NCBI GenBank assembly: GCA_949292425.1
Contig: CASEZK010000034.1
Coordinates: 1 to 45,570, forward strand
Source: an uncultured Oscillospiraceae bacterium
Lineage (GTDB): Bacteria > Bacillota > Clostridia > Oscillospirales > Acutalibacteraceae
DNA length: 45,570 nucleotides
Reading direction: 5' to 3'
A program made the translations under genes and the position numbers. The notes under the pieces were generated by a model. It did not search any database, was not told the DNA's origin, and saw only the letters and a program-made list of their open reading frames with translations. This document shows, one piece after another, positions 18,413 through 29,586 of this stretch (its first letter is position 1; every line of letters starts with the position of its first letter).

Positions 18413-18838
18413 TTGACAAACGAAACGCAAAATATGGACTCAAAGCTTATAAAGTTTGCGACCGACGCAAGGAATTTTTCGTACGCTCCTTATTCAAAAT
18501 TTTCTGTAGGTGCTGCTCTTTTATGTAAAGACTTGAAAATTTTTACCGGGTGCAACATAGAAAATGCCTCATTCTCCGCCACAAACTGTGCCGAGAGGAC
18601 CGCTTTCTTTAAAGCCATAAGTGAAGGAGAAAAAGATTTTAGTGCTATTGCTATAGTCGGAAGCAATGCAGATGATTCCATTAAAAATTTCTGTTTTCCG
18701 TGTGGAGTTTGTCTACAAGTTATGTCAGAATTTTGCGATGTTGAAAAATTCACGCTAATTTTATACAATGGTAAAATCTTAAAAAAATATAAACTATGTG
18801 AACTTTTACCACAAGGTTTTAATAAAAATTCATTGTAG
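18413..18838 (+). CDS. cdd: Cytidine deaminase
   Basis: This enzyme converts cytidine and deoxycytidine to uridine and deoxyuridine, feeding the pyrimidine phosphorylase that follows. The 141-residue protein has the homotetrameric family hallmarks: YAPYSKFSVGAALL, NCAERTAFF with the zinc Cys and catalytic Glu, and PCGVCLQ with the other two zinc cysteines. The start is uncertain: TTG at 18413 has the best spacing from AAAAGG, GTG at 18404 is too close to it, and an internal ATG at 18434 also matches the usual family N-terminus. Confidence 0.93.
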   Translation: MTNETQNMDSKLIKFATDARNFSYAPYSKFSVGAALLCKDLKIFTGCNIENASFSATNCAERTAFFKAISEGEKDFSAIAIVGSNADDSIKNFCFPCGVCLQVMSEFCDVEKFTLILYNGKILKKYKLCELLPQGFNKNSL

Positions 18839-18866
18839 AAAATACTTTTTGATTGGGGTATTAGTT

Positions 18867-20165
18867 ATGCGAATGATTGATATAATCGAAAAAAAGCGAG
18901 ATGGGCTGATTTTTTCTAAAGAGGAAATAGAATTCTTCATAAACGGTTATGTAAAATCTGAAATTCCAGATTACCAAGTTTCTGCACTGCTCATGGCCAT
19001 TTATTTAAATGGCCTCAATGAATCAGAAATTTCATCGCTCACCGTTTGTATGGCGCATTCCGGAGATATGATGGATCTTTCAGAAATAGATGGAATAAAA
19101 GTAGATAAGCACAGTACCGGAGGTGTTGGCGACAAAACTACCTTCATCATTTCACCAATAGTAGCTTCTTTGGGCGTGCCTGTGGCAAAAATGAGCGGAA
19201 GAGGCCTTGGTCATACTGGCGGAACAATTGACAAGCTTAAATCTATACCACATATGAAGACATCTTTGACTCATGAAGAATTTTTAAATACAGTAAAAAA
19301 AGTAGGTCTCAGTATAATAGGGCAGTCCGGCAATATGGTGCCCGCAGACAAAAAACTCTATGCGCTAAGAGACGTCACTGGCACTGTTGACAGCATGCAA
19401 CTTATTGCTGCCAGTGTCATGAGTAAAAAAATAGCTGCCGGAGCAGATTGCATCTTGCTAGACGTAAAAACCGGAAGTGGCGCGTTTATGAAAACTTTAG
19501 ATGATTCTGTAAAACTTGCGAAAATTATGGTAGGCATAGCAAAAAGCGTTGGCAAAAAAGCAGTTGCCATAATAACTAACATGGACAGACCTTTAGGAAA
19601 AGCCATTGGAAATTCACTTGAAATTATAGAAGCATGTGACACTTTAAAGGGCAAAGGACCGCGTGACCTCACAGAAATATCAATTGAACTTGCTGCAAAT
19701 ATGTTAAACCTTGCAGGTAAAGGATCGCTTAAAGTATGTCGCTGCATGGCGCGCGAAGTTATAAAAAACGGCAAAGCATTTGATAAATTTAAAGAGATGG
19801 TACACGCACAAGACGGCGATGTGTCCGTATTGGATAACAGTGATGCTTTTCCTAAAGCCAAGGTCGAATATACCGTAAAGGCTAAAAAAAGCGGATTTAT
19901 TCATAAATTCGATACTAAAAAAGTCGGAAATGCCTCTGTGATACTTGGCGCTGGGCGCGAAACTAAAGAAAGTACAGTTGACTTTACAGCGGGAATTATT
20001 TTAGAGAAAACCGTAGGAGATTTTGTTGAAGAAGATGAGCCATTAGCTAGATTTTACTCTTCTGAAATTTCAAAATGCAAAGATGCTGAAGATTTATTTA
20101 ATCAAGCATTAAAAATTTCCGAGGAAGAAGTAAATTTTTCACCGTTAATTTTAGGCAAAGTTTAA
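18867..20165 (+). CDS. pdp: Pyrimidine-nucleoside (thymidine) phosphorylase
   Basis: This 432-residue enzyme phosphorolyses thymidine, deoxyuridine and probably uridine. The sequence includes the family block KVDKHSTGGVGDKTT (phosphate and base binding), AKMSGRGLGHTGGTIDKL and the glycine-rich LLDVKTGSGAFM. The ATG at 18867 follows GATTGGGG; an in-frame upstream start would overlap cdd and lacks a site. It is the last gene of the nucleoside operon. The closest terminator-like structure, at 20234-20267, has its T-run on the other strand. Confidence 0.95.
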   Translation: MRMIDIIEKKRDGLIFSKEEIEFFINGYVKSEIPDYQVSALLMAIYLNGLNESEISSLTVCMAHSGDMMDLSEIDGIKVDKHSTGGVGDKTTFIISPIVASLGVPVAKMSGRGLGHTGGTIDKLKSIPHMKTSLTHEEFLNTVKKVGLSIIGQSGNMVPADKKLYALRDVTGTVDSMQLIAASVMSKKIAAGADCILLDVKTGSGAFMKTLDDSVKLAKIMVGIAKSVGKKAVAIITNMDRPLGKAIGNSLEIIEACDTLKGKGPRDLTEISIELAANMLNLAGKGSLKVCRCMAREVIKNGKAFDKFKEMVHAQDGDVSVLDNSDAFPKAKVEYTVKAKKSGFIHKFDTKKVGNASVILGAGRETKESTVDFTAGIILEKTVGDFVEEDEPLARFYSSEISKCKDAEDLFNQALKISEEEVNFSPLILGKV

Positions 20166-20227
20166 AATTTATAGTAATCTTGTTATTCACCATCTGGTTC
20201 AATAATCTGTTTTATACTTAACTTTAC

Positions 20228-20267
20228 ATAAAAAATAAGATTATTAAAAAATATTAATAACCTTATT
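20228..20267 (-). terminator. Terminator of tRNA-Ala, possibly also ending the nucleoside operon
   Basis: A long AT-rich hairpin pairs 20234-20247 with 20254-20267, with one mismatch. On the minus strand it is followed by six T residues (20233-20228), just downstream of the tRNA gene. It is a weaker stop for plus-strand transcripts coming from pdp. Confidence 0.65.
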
Positions 20268-20272
20268 CTTAA

Positions 20273-20348
20273 TGGTGGAGGTAAGCGGGATCGAACCGCT
20301 GACCCCCTGCTTGCAAAGCAGGTGCTCTCCCAGCTGAGCTATACCCCC
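20273..20348 (-). tRNA. tRNA-Ala (TGC)
   Basis: The minus strand gives a complete cloverleaf starting GGGGGTATAGCTC, with anticodon TGC in the loop CTTTGCAAG, a GGTTCGATCCC T-arm, a GGGGGTA/TACCTCC acceptor stem and an encoded CCA. It stands alone between the nucleoside operon and tadA. Confidence 0.97.
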
Positions 20349-20412
20349 ACGCCCTTAAACTTTATTACTTTATAAGTGTAACACAGCGAAAACAAAAAGG
20401 CAAGTACTTTTT

Positions 20413-20874
20413 TCATTTTTTTCTTAAAATTTTAAAAAAGTCGCTTAAAATGACTCTGCATTTTTCCTCCATAACGCCTGAAGCCAACGTTGGAGAATAG
20501 TTATAAGGTAAATTAAATAAATTTATTACTGAGCCGCATGAGCCATTTTTTAGGTCATGTGCACCGTAAACTAGTCTTTTTACCCTGGAGTTTATTATCG
20601 CACCTGCACACATTGGGCATGGCTCCAACGTAACATACATTTCGCATTGCCACAGTCGCCACCCTCCTAAGGCTTTGCATGCATTATTTATTGCTTCTAT
20701 TTCAGCATGATATAAAGCATTTTTACCGTACTCTCGTCTGTTTCTTCCTGTTGAAACTATCTCATCATCTTTCACCATTACAGCACCAACAGGTACCTCA
20801 CCTTCCGCCGCTGATAATTTGGCTAACTCTATAGCTTTTTCCATAAAATATATATCTCTGTATAAATTTGTCAT
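20413..20874 (-). CDS. tadA: tRNA adenosine(34) deaminase
   Basis: This enzyme deaminates A34 to inosine in the wobble position of tRNA-Arg(ACG). The 153-residue protein has the zinc site HAEIEAI and PCPMCAGAI and the usual N-terminus with FMEKAIELAKLSAAEGEVPVGAV. The ATG at 20874 lies six bases after the out-of-frame end of the CPBP protease gene, which suggests that the two were translationally coupled. It is the last of the rpe-CPBP-tadA group on the minus strand. Confidence 0.95.
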   Translation of the reverse strand: MTNLYRDIYFMEKAIELAKLSAAEGEVPVGAVMVKDDEIVSTGRNRREYGKNALYHAEIEAINNACKALGGWRLWQCEMYVTLEPCPMCAGAIINSRVKRLVYGAHDLKNGSCGSVINLFNLPYNYSPTLASGVMEEKCRVILSDFFKILRKK

Positions 20875-20879
20875 AAGCC

Positions 20880-21054
20880 TTACTTTCCTTTAAAAGAAGT
20901 ATACAGCAAAAACAGCGCAAGTAATACAAAAATCGTCATACCAGGATTAAAAAGGAACGCATTAAATTTATCTATAAAAGCAATATTAAACTTCTTTTTA
21001 GAACACTTTGTTTTAAATACTTTTCGTATACTTGGCACGTTTTTAACCAATAGT
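20880..21054 (-). pseudogene. Out-of-frame 3' remnant of the CPBP protease gene
   Basis: Downstream of a four-T run (21055-21058) the open frame shifts by one. This stretch encodes a basic segment and a last hydrophobic helix (FNPGMTIFVLLALFLLY) ending at 20880, just before tadA. Adding one T to the run would join it to the upstream frame and give a protein of about 319 residues. It has no start or ribosome binding site of its own. Confidence 0.6.
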
Positions 21055-21838
21055 AAAATAAACATACCAGTCCTAACAGACCTACAAAACTTTTGAATAT
21101 TAAAATTATTTTTAAGATATTTTCTTTATCTTTAAAAACATTTAACAGGTCTGCCGCGAAGTTGTTTAAAAAATGTACAATAACGCTTGGAAGCAACGAC
21201 CCTGTCAACAAAGTTACATATGAAAAAAATATACCTGTTATAAAGGCAAAAACGAACTGCTCTAAGTTTCCGTGGACTAATCCAAATAAAAAAGACGATG
21301 AAAAGATCGCAAAAACTTTCCCATAAGGTCGTACAGAATTCAAAACTATACCTCTAAAAATAAATTCTTCCGTCAATGCCGGTACCAGCGAAAAATTTAT
21401 AACAGATAAAAATATTCCTAGTGTGGTTTTTTCAACAATAAATTCAGGAGACGTTGATTTTACCCCGATAAATTTACAAATCCCCATAGCATAATTTGTA
21501 ACTATGTCAGCAATTTCTATCACCAAAAATCCTATCAATATTAAAGGCAATATATTAACCTTTTTATTTACAAAGTGTATATTATTTATTGAATTTTCCT
21601 TTTTGAATACGCTAAAAAAGAAGAATAAAACAAATATCAATAAAATTTTAGAAATGCTGTTTACAGTATCTATTAACATGTTCTCTGATATATTTAAATT
21701 TAACTTGTACAGAAGAAATCCTTTCGCCACATCCAGTGTAAAAATGGATATTACCACACTTAATAGAAAATAGAAAATTAATAAAAATCCTAACCTGCTG
21801 GACGTTTTCCTTAGATCTGTTTCATTAAGCTTTTCCAC
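20972..21838 (-). CDS. CPBP-family intramembrane protease, C-terminus frameshifted
   Basis: This is a membrane protein of the CAAX protease/bacteriocin-processing (CPBP, ABI) family. The 288-residue frame has about seven hydrophobic segments and all three family motifs: EEFIFRG (with the two glutamates), FGLVHGN and the later HFLNN. The last 30 or so residues (starting YYWLKTCQ) look non-native, because the natural C-terminus continues in another frame after position 21055. The catalytic part is intact, so activity may remain. It begins 18 bases after rpe. The substrate is unknown; such proteins are often linked to immunity or prenyl-protein processing. Confidence 0.8.
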   Translation of the reverse strand: MEKLNETDLRKTSSRLGFLLIFYFLLSVVISIFTLDVAKGFLLYKLNLNISENMLIDTVNSISKILLIFVLFFFFSVFKKENSINNIHFVNKKVNILPLILIGFLVIEIADIVTNYAMGICKFIGVKSTSPEFIVEKTTLGIFLSVINFSLVPALTEEFIFRGIVLNSVRPYGKVFAIFSSSFLFGLVHGNLEQFVFAFITGIFFSYVTLLTGSLLPSVIVHFLNNFAADLLNVFKDKENILKIILIFKSFVGLLGLVCLFYYWLKTCQVYEKYLKQSVLKRSLILLL

Positions 21839-21856
21839 AAATCACCACTCCAAAAA

Positions 21857-22498
21857 CTAAAGTTTTAGTTTTTTTATACTTTTAGTATAATTATCTAAGT
21901 AAAATATACTCGTACCTGCTACACAAACATCTGCACCCGCTTTTTTAGCTTCTTTAACCGTGATTTCATTTATTCCACCATCGACCTCTACTATTGTTGA
22001 TAATTTTTTTTCATTTATTATTCGTTTAATTTTTTTTATTTTTTCTCCCATCGAACTCATGAACTTTTGCCCGCCAAATCCCGGTTCTACCGTCATTATT
22101 AATACAACGTCTATTTCCTTTAAATATGGATATACTTTTTCTACATCTGTATCGGGTCTCACCGATATACCCACTTTTTTGCCTACTGATTTTATCTTTG
22201 AAATTGTCTGTTTGATATCGTCTTTACATTCATAATGGAAAGTTATTATATCACACCCCGATTTCGCAAAATCTTCAACATATTGCATTGGCTTTTCTAT
22301 CATTAAATGTGCATCGAAAGGAAGCTGTGTGCATGGTCTTATCGATTTTATCACCGGTGCACCAAATGTAATATTAGGTACAAAATGCCCATCCATCACA
22401 TCTAAATGTATTTGATCTGCACCGGCCTGTTCTAAACTATAAAGTTCTTCTCCTAACTTTGAAAAGTCACTTGAGAGTATAGATGGAGCTATTTTCAT
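21857..22498 (-). CDS. rpe: Ribulose-phosphate 3-epimerase
   Basis: This pentose phosphate pathway enzyme interconverts ribulose-5-phosphate and xylulose-5-phosphate. The 213-residue protein starts MKIAPSILSSDF and has HLDVMDGHFVPNITFG (metal and catalytic residues), DAHLMIEKP, MTVEPGFGGQKF and VDGGINEIT. AAAGGAG precedes the ATG. It follows gyrA across a 140-base gap that contains a structured palindromic element. Confidence 0.96.
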   Translation of the reverse strand: MKIAPSILSSDFSKLGEELYSLEQAGADQIHLDVMDGHFVPNITFGAPVIKSIRPCTQLPFDAHLMIEKPMQYVEDFAKSGCDIITFHYECKDDIKQTISKIKSVGKKVGISVRPDTDVEKVYPYLKEIDVVLIMTVEPGFGGQKFMSSMGEKIKKIKRIINEKKLSTIVEVDGGINEITVKEAKKAGADVCVAGTSIFYLDNYTKSIKKLKL

Positions 22499-22532
22499 AT
22501 TTTCTCCTTTCGAAGTTTACAGCTAAGCGTAA

Positions 22533-22604
22533 CGGGCACTGGAGATATCGAATTTATAAATCGATATCTCCACAGCATGAATGAATTTTTTCCGTGAGCA
22601 CCCG
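22533..22604. repeat. Possible three-way-junction palindromic element
   Basis: A perfect 11-bp hairpin (22541-22551 with 22561-22571) and a short 4-5-bp hairpin (CACAG 22571-22575 with CCGTG 22592-22596) lie nearly back to back. They are enclosed by CGGGCACT (22533-22540) pairing with AGCACCCG (22597-22604) through two G-U pairs when read as minus-strand RNA. It sits between gyrA and rpe and has no T-run. The large hairpin is certain; the closed three-way fold is a hand prediction. Confidence 0.45.
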
Positions 22605-22638
22605 ACACTTTCACACTTTCGCAATACTTATATAAAAC

Positions 22639-25116
22639 TTATTCGGATTTGCCTTCCGATACCACTTCAGTGATTTCAGCTTCATCCTCATGCGGCACTG
22701 TAGCCACTGCCACCACTTTATTTTCTTCCGAGATTCTCATAACTCGGACTCCTTTCGACGGACGAGCACATTCTCTAATTTCGCATGCCTGTATCCTAAT
22801 TATTATGCCATCTCTGGATATCAAAATCACGTCTTCGTCTGGACTTACTGCTCTTATTGCGGCTACTTTTCCATATTTTTCAACATGATAGTTAATAATA
22901 CCTTTGCCACCCCTAGATTGTAACCTATAGTCAGATAGCTCAGATAACCTACCATATCCGGTTTCAGACACTGTCAAAGCTAGTAATCCTTCTTTCGCCA
23001 CAGCCATACCTACAACTTCATCATTTTCCTTCAAATTAATGGCTTTAACTCCTCTGGCTGTTCTACCTACTACTCTCACGTCCGTCTCTTTAAATTTAAT
23101 CGCCATACCTTCATGTGTAGCAACAAGTAAATCGTCCTTTCCGGAAGTCTGTTTTACCCACGCAAGTTCATCGCCATCGTCAAGATCTATGGCTATAACC
23201 CCGCCTTTTCTCGCAGTATCGTAAGTGTTTAGCTGCGTTCTTTTTATTATTCCTTTCCTAGTTACCATAACCAAGTACATATTGTCGCTAAATTCCGGTA
23301 TTTGCACTATCGAAGTCACTTTTTCGTTTGCTGAAATTGGCAATAAATTAGCTATATTTGTACCCTTCGAGTTCTTAGACCCTTCCGGTACTTCATAACA
23401 TTTTAGTCGATACACTCTTCCAAAGTTTGTAAAAAATAAGACATAATCGTGGCTATTCATAACATACATGTCAGTTGCGACATCTTCTTCTCTTCGTGAC
23501 ATTCCTGTTACTCCACGTCCACCACGCCTTTGCAACTTATACATATCGGTTTTTTGACGTTTTATGTAACCAAAATTCGTCAAAGTTAAAACGCATTCCT
23601 CTTGAGGAATTAGATCCTCTACATCAACTTCGCCTGTCACGGTCATTATTTGAGTTCTTCTCTCGTCGTTAAACCTACGTTTTATCTCAGATATCTCATC
23701 TTTTAATATTGCCAATAGTCTCGATTTATCAGCTAAAATTGCTTTTAATTCTTCTATTTTTCCTGCTAAAGCTTTCAATTCATCTTCTATTTTTCCACGC
23801 TCTAGACCTGTTAATTGCCCCAGTCTCATTTGAACTATAGCTTGAGCTTGTACGTCATCAAGCGAAAACTCATTCATTAGCCGTTCTTTGCCTTCGGCTA
23901 TAGATTTAGACGACCGTAATATTTCAATTACTCTGTCTATATTGTCAATAGCAACCTTCAGACCCTCTAAAATATGAGCCCTGTCTTGGGCTTTCTTTAA
24001 ATCAAATTGAGTTCTTCGAGTTATAACTTCTACCTGAAAGTCTACATAGTTTCTAAGTATATCTTTCAACGTCAATATTTTAGGTTCACCGTTCACAATG
24101 GCCAGCATTATTACGCCAAAAGTTATCTGCATTTGCGTGTACGAATAAAGCTGATTTAAAACTATTTGCGCAGAAGCGTCCCGCTTCACAGTTATTTCTA
24201 TGTGCATCCCGTCTCTGTCCGAATGGTCCTCAACATTTGAGATACCCTCTATTTTTTTATCTTTAACTAGTTCCGCTACGCTTTCGCAAAGCCTCGCTTT
24301 GTTCACCTGGTAAGGTAGTTCTGTAACTATTATTTTAAAGCGATTTTTTTCTTCTACAATCTCCGCACAAGCCCTAACGATAATTTTCCCTCTACCAGTA
24401 GCGTAAGCAGATCTAATTCCAGATCTTCCCATAATTAAAGCACCTGTAGGAAAATCTGGCCCTTTTATATGTTGCATTATTTCATCAAGGTCACAGTCGG
24501 GATTATCTATCAAGCAGCAAATGGCATCAACCACCTCGCCTAAGTTGTGTGGAGGTATATTGGTAGCCATACCCACAGCTATACCTGTAGAGCCATTAAC
24601 TAGAAGATTCGGGAACCTAGAAGGAAGCACCGTTGGTTCTTTTAGCCTATCATCGTAGTTTGCCATAAAGTCAACCGTATCTTTGTCTATATCAGTCAAC
24701 ATTTCTACTGACATCTTGCTCATTCTGGATTCAGTATACCTATATGCAGCCGGGGGGTCACCGTCCACCGAGCCAAAATTTCCGTGTCCATCTACCAATG
24801 TGTACCGCATAGAAAAGTCTTGAGCCAGTCGTACTAACGCATCGTAAACAGATGCATCACCGTGTGGATGATACCTTCCCAGTACTGAGCCTACTGTATC
24901 TGCACATTTTCTGTAAGCTTTATCCGGCCCTAATCCATTTTCATACAAGGTATAAAGTATTCTTCTATGTACCGGTTTTAAGCCGTCCCTCACATCCGGC
25001 AGAGCCCTTGCAACTATAACCGACATGGAATAGTCCAGAAACGATTTTTGCATTTCTTTTTCTATATCTACGTTGATTATCCTCAAATTTTCTACTTTAT
25101 TTTCATCTGTATTCAA
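22639..25116 (-). CDS. gyrA: DNA gyrase subunit A
   Basis: This is the DNA-cutting and rejoining subunit of gyrase. The 825-residue protein is full length and has the catalytic Tyr127 in [10 protein letters not shown] and six-bladed C-terminal repeats, including the GyrA-box-like [10 protein letters not shown]. The quinolone-resistance region reads [10 protein letters not shown], so the position equal to E. coli Ser83 is Ala88 and the next is Ser89. The start is TTG at 25116, directly abutting the TAG of the upstream gene, with CGGAGGG as ribosome binding site. The C-terminus is acidic, as is usual. Confidence 0.98.
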   Translation of the reverse strand: MNTDENKVENLRIINVDIEKEMQKSFLDYSMSVIVARALPDVRDGLKPVHRRILYTLYENGLGPDKAYRKCADTVGSVLGRYHPHGDASVYDALVRLAQDFSMRYTLVDGHGNFGSVDGDPPAAYRYTESRMSKMSVEMLTDIDKDTVDFMANYDDRLKEPTVLPSRFPNLLVNGSTGIAVGMATNIPPHNLGEVVDAICCLIDNPDCDLDEIMQHIKGPDFPTGALIMGRSGIRSAYATGRGKIIVRACAEIVEEKNRFKIIVTELPYQVNKARLCESVAELVKDKKIEGISNVEDHSDRDGMHIEITVKRDASAQIVLNQLYSYTQMQITFGVIMLAIVNGEPKILTLKDILRNYVDFQVEVITRRTQFDLKKAQDRAHILEGLKVAIDNIDRVIEILRSSKSIAEGKERLMNEFSLDDVQAQAIVQMRLGQLTGLERGKIEDELKALAGKIEELKAILADKSRLLAILKDEISEIKRRFNDERRTQIMTVTGEVDVEDLIPQEECVLTLTNFGYIKRQKTDMYKLQRRGGRGVTGMSRREEDVATDMYVMNSHDYVLFFTNFGRVYRLKCYEVPEGSKNSKGTNIANLLPISANEKVTSIVQIPEFSDNMYLVMVTRKGIIKRTQLNTYDTARKGGVIAIDLDDGDELAWVKQTSGKDDLLVATHEGMAIKFKETDVRVVGRTARGVKAINLKENDEVVGMAVAKEGLLALTVSETGYGRLSELSDYRLQSRGGKGIINYHVEKYGKVAAIRAVSPDEDVILISRDGIIIRIQACEIRECARPSKGVRVMRISEENKVVAVATVPHEDEAEITEVVSEGKSE

Positions 25117-25869
25117 CTACTTTTCCCTCCGATTTTTTAGAAATGATTCCGATATTGGAGTAGTTCCCGCCACTAGCATTGCTTGAACGTCAGGTAAAAA
25201 TTCAGGTTCTATTGCTCTTATAGGGATGATAAGTATGCGTTGTTTCGATAAATGTATCAAAAACATATCTTTGTATTCTTCAAAAACGCAGCTTCCATCT
25301 AGATTTACCACAGCTTCCTTCAAGTTGTTTTTTATCGTTATGCTGTCCGGATAGATCTCTACAGATAGCTTTTTATCTGCCGACATTCTTTTATATCGCA
25401 TTTTTTTGAATATCAAATGAAGCCCACCGAAAATCCAAAAGGAAAGCAATGCCACAGATAATATAAAACCTACTAAAAATTCTGTTTTACGAGTTTCCAC
25501 ATAAAAAGCTAGCACGCAAACCGCAACCAAAGAAAACACAGCGTTACTCCAGCGTTTTGTGTTTTTATCTATTCCGCAATGTTTTATGCATGAAAATATT
25601 TCTTCTGGCGTCAAAGCGTAGCTAAACTTTATCCCAGAATATTTATCCTCATATTCTGTCGCATCGTCGTCTTCCACAAACTCAGATTCCGAACCGTCCC
25701 ATTTATTATCAGTTTCTTTATCCTCTTCCGGGTCGTGCTCTTCTTCGTCTGATAAACTTTTTTCTATTTCCTCTTCATCAGTCTTCATTTTGCTTAAACA
25801 TAAAACATTGCTCTCTTGAGTCTTTTCAGCATTAGTACTGTCATACTCTTTCATTTCTTTCTCCTTCAA
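25117..25869 (-). CDS. YcxB-like membrane protein with acidic N-terminus
   Basis: This 250-residue protein has three parts: a very acidic, low-complexity N-terminal region (about residues 1-80, rich in Glu and Asp), two transmembrane helices (about 108-125 and 131-152), and a C-terminal domain (about 160-235) with the strand pattern of YcxB-like or PH-like domains (VEIYPDSITIKN, FLIHLSKQRILIIPIRAI). The function is unknown. It lies between gyrB and gyrA, with gyrA starting at the base after its stop, so the three genes are expressed together. The domain call rests on overall pattern rather than a strict motif. Confidence 0.65.
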   Translation of the reverse strand: MKEKEMKEYDSTNAEKTQESNVLCLSKMKTDEEEIEKSLSDEEEHDPEEDKETDNKWDGSESEFVEDDDATEYEDKYSGIKFSYALTPEEIFSCIKHCGIDKNTKRWSNAVFSLVAVCVLAFYVETRKTEFLVGFILSVALLSFWIFGGLHLIFKKMRYKRMSADKKLSVEIYPDSITIKNNLKEAVVNLDGSCVFEEYKDMFLIHLSKQRILIIPIRAIEPEFLPDVQAMLVAGTTPISESFLKNRREK

Positions 25870-25890
25870 AACAAAATTTAATGTAAAACT

Positions 25891-27849
<1,959 letters not shown>

Positions 27850-27869
27850 CTATAATTTTCTGTATCAGC

Positions 27870-28163
27870 TTATTCTTTTCTTTTTAATATAATTAATCCT
27901 GGAACAAGAGTGTAAAAAAGCACAAACAATCCTGATATTACCACTGAGCCGATTATTAGCATCCTGAAGATAAAACTGAAAATCAAAACGCAAACAGATG
28001 TTAGTATTATCAGCATTGTTATAAGAGTTTTCAAGCTCTTTTTCGCTCTAACGTCGGATTTATTTGCGCAAATTTCACAATAGTACTCCAAATTTTCTTT
28101 TATGTTTACCGACTCAAAAAAGCTCAATTCTTTGCCGCAATATGGGCATTTGTTTTTTTTCAT
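27870..28163 (-). CDS. Small zinc-ribbon membrane protein, unknown function
   Basis: This 97-residue protein begins with two cysteine pairs (CPYCGK and CEIC, about 20 residues apart), consistent with a zinc ribbon, followed by two hydrophobic helices (about 45-65 and 68-88) and a basic tail. The ATG at 28163 overlaps the TGA of remB in an ATGA arrangement; an in-frame TTG nine bases earlier is possible. I do not recognise a family with a known role. It lies between remB and gyrB. Confidence 0.65.
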   Translation of the reverse strand: MKKNKCPYCGKELSFFESVNIKENLEYYCEICANKSDVRAKKSLKTLITMLIILTSVCVLIFSFIFRMLIIGSVVISGLFVLFYTLVPGLIILKRKE

Positions 28164-28429
28164 TCTCCCCAACCTCTTTTTCTAGTTCTTTTAAAAAGCG
28201 TAACTGAACTGATAGGGCTTAAATATACTGTTTTTTTACAATTTTTCTCGCTGTCGCACAATACGAATGATTTTGGTAGCTCGTTAGACACTGTGACAAC
28301 TCTTTTTTCCTTTTCACAAAAAGATAAATAATCCCTCGTCACCTTCTTAACAGTGGTAGTATCTAAGTCGAAAATCCCCACTATATCACTGGTTTTCACC
28401 ACATTGCCCTGCCCTATGTGCAAGTACAT
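28160..28429 (-). CDS. remB: RemB/DUF370-family protein
   Basis: This 89-residue protein begins MYLHIGQGNVVKTSDIVGIFDLDTTT, which is diagnostic of the RemB group (extracellular matrix regulator in Bacillus, commonly placed between recF and gyrB). KSFVLCDSE follows. I chose the ATG at 28429 because AAAGG lies nine bases upstream and the family begins there; an ATG at 28447 is also in frame. The end overlaps the zinc-ribbon gene by four bases. Confidence 0.9.
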   Translation of the reverse strand: MYLHIGQGNVVKTSDIVGIFDLDTTTVKKVTRDYLSFCEKEKRVVTVSNELPKSFVLCDSEKNCKKTVYLSPISSVTLFKRTRKRGWGE

Positions 28430-28488
28430 TTCACCAAAACCTTTCATATGTTTTTACGTATTGTCTAAACAGTAAATCGTGCTACACG

Positions 28489-29586
28489 TTAAACCCAAGC
28501 TCCGTTTTTTATTTCGAAAGTTTTACCCTGAATAAGTCTGTCTACAGAACTCGGTTCACAGCAAGTTATGAACACTTGCCTGTTCGAAATTGAGTTCAAG
28601 ATGTAGTACTGTCTTTTTTTGTCAAGCTCACTTAGAACGTCGTCAAAAAGTATCACTGGAGTTTTGCCGTTCATTTTTTCTAGAATTATTGATTCAGAGA
28701 GCTTCATCGAAAGTATCACTGAACGCTGTTGACCTTGTGATGCGAAAATTTTCGCTTTTTTCCCATTTACATATATGTTCAAATCGTCCCGATGAGGCCC
28801 TACAGTTGTGAACCCTAAAAATCTATCTTCTTTTCTAGATTTTTCAAGCCTATCTAGCAGTATATTTTCTATGCTCTTATTATCGCTACTTTTCTTAGAA
28901 AAAATGTTCGAAATATAGATTATTTCTAAATTCTCTTTATTGTTTGATAAGTCTGAATATATACTTTTTGTTTTTTCTTTCAGTAAATCTACATAATGTA
29001 GTCTTTTTCTTATAATTTCCCCCGCAGCATAAGCTAATTTTTCATCCCAAACGGACAGTGTTTGTTCCAACTCTGAGTTAGAAGCTATGTCCTTTATAAG
29101 CTTGTTGCGCTGATCTAGTATATGGTTGTACAAAGAAATAGTTTTCGCATAATACGGCGATATTTGACAAATGGCGGTATCTAAAAATTTTCTTCTGTGT
29201 CCTGGCCCATCTTTTATAAGTGATAGGTGTGTTGGTGAAAAAACTACTGAACAAAACTTTCCTACATATTCACTTGTCCTTTTTTTCAAGTTTCCGTTTA
29301 TGTAAGTTTTTCGTTTTGGTGACGTAAGCTCTATTTTTAAATCTTGTTCTCTATTTTCTAAAACAACCTTTGCGCTTACAGTTGCTTGCTTCTGTGAAAA
29401 CGAAATTAAGTCAAGATCTTTAGCACCTCTGAAAGATTTCCCTCCTGTGAAGATCCATATCGATTCTAAAAAATTGGTTTTGCCTTGAGCATTGTCTCCG
29501 TAAATGATATTTATTTTCTCGTCCGGAATCAAACTTCCGTTTGAAATGTTCCTAAAGTTTTCGTGCTCTATTTTCAGTATTCTCAA
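28489..29586 (-). CDS. recF: DNA replication and repair protein RecF
   Basis: This is an SMC-like ATPase that helps load RecA at gaps. The 365-residue protein has Walker A GDNAQGKTN, KFCSVVFSPTHLSLIKDGPGHRRKFLD, the ABC-type signature SQGQQRSVILSMKL and Walker B PVILFDDVLSELDKKR. The start is TTG at 29586 (reading MRILKIEHENFRN), inside the 3' end of the S4 gene with a 35-base overlap, so it is translationally coupled. Confidence 0.96.
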   Translation of the reverse strand: MRILKIEHENFRNISNGSLIPDEKINIIYGDNAQGKTNFLESIWIFTGGKSFRGAKDLDLISFSQKQATVSAKVVLENREQDLKIELTSPKRKTYINGNLKKRTSEYVGKFCSVVFSPTHLSLIKDGPGHRRKFLDTAICQISPYYAKTISLYNHILDQRNKLIKDIASNSELEQTLSVWDEKLAYAAGEIIRKRLHYVDLLKEKTKSIYSDLSNNKENLEIIYISNIFSKKSSDNKSIENILLDRLEKSRKEDRFLGFTTVGPHRDDLNIYVNGKKAKIFASQGQQRSVILSMKLSESIILEKMNGKTPVILFDDVLSELDKKRQYYILNSISNRQVFITCCEPSSVDRLIQGKTFEIKNGAWV

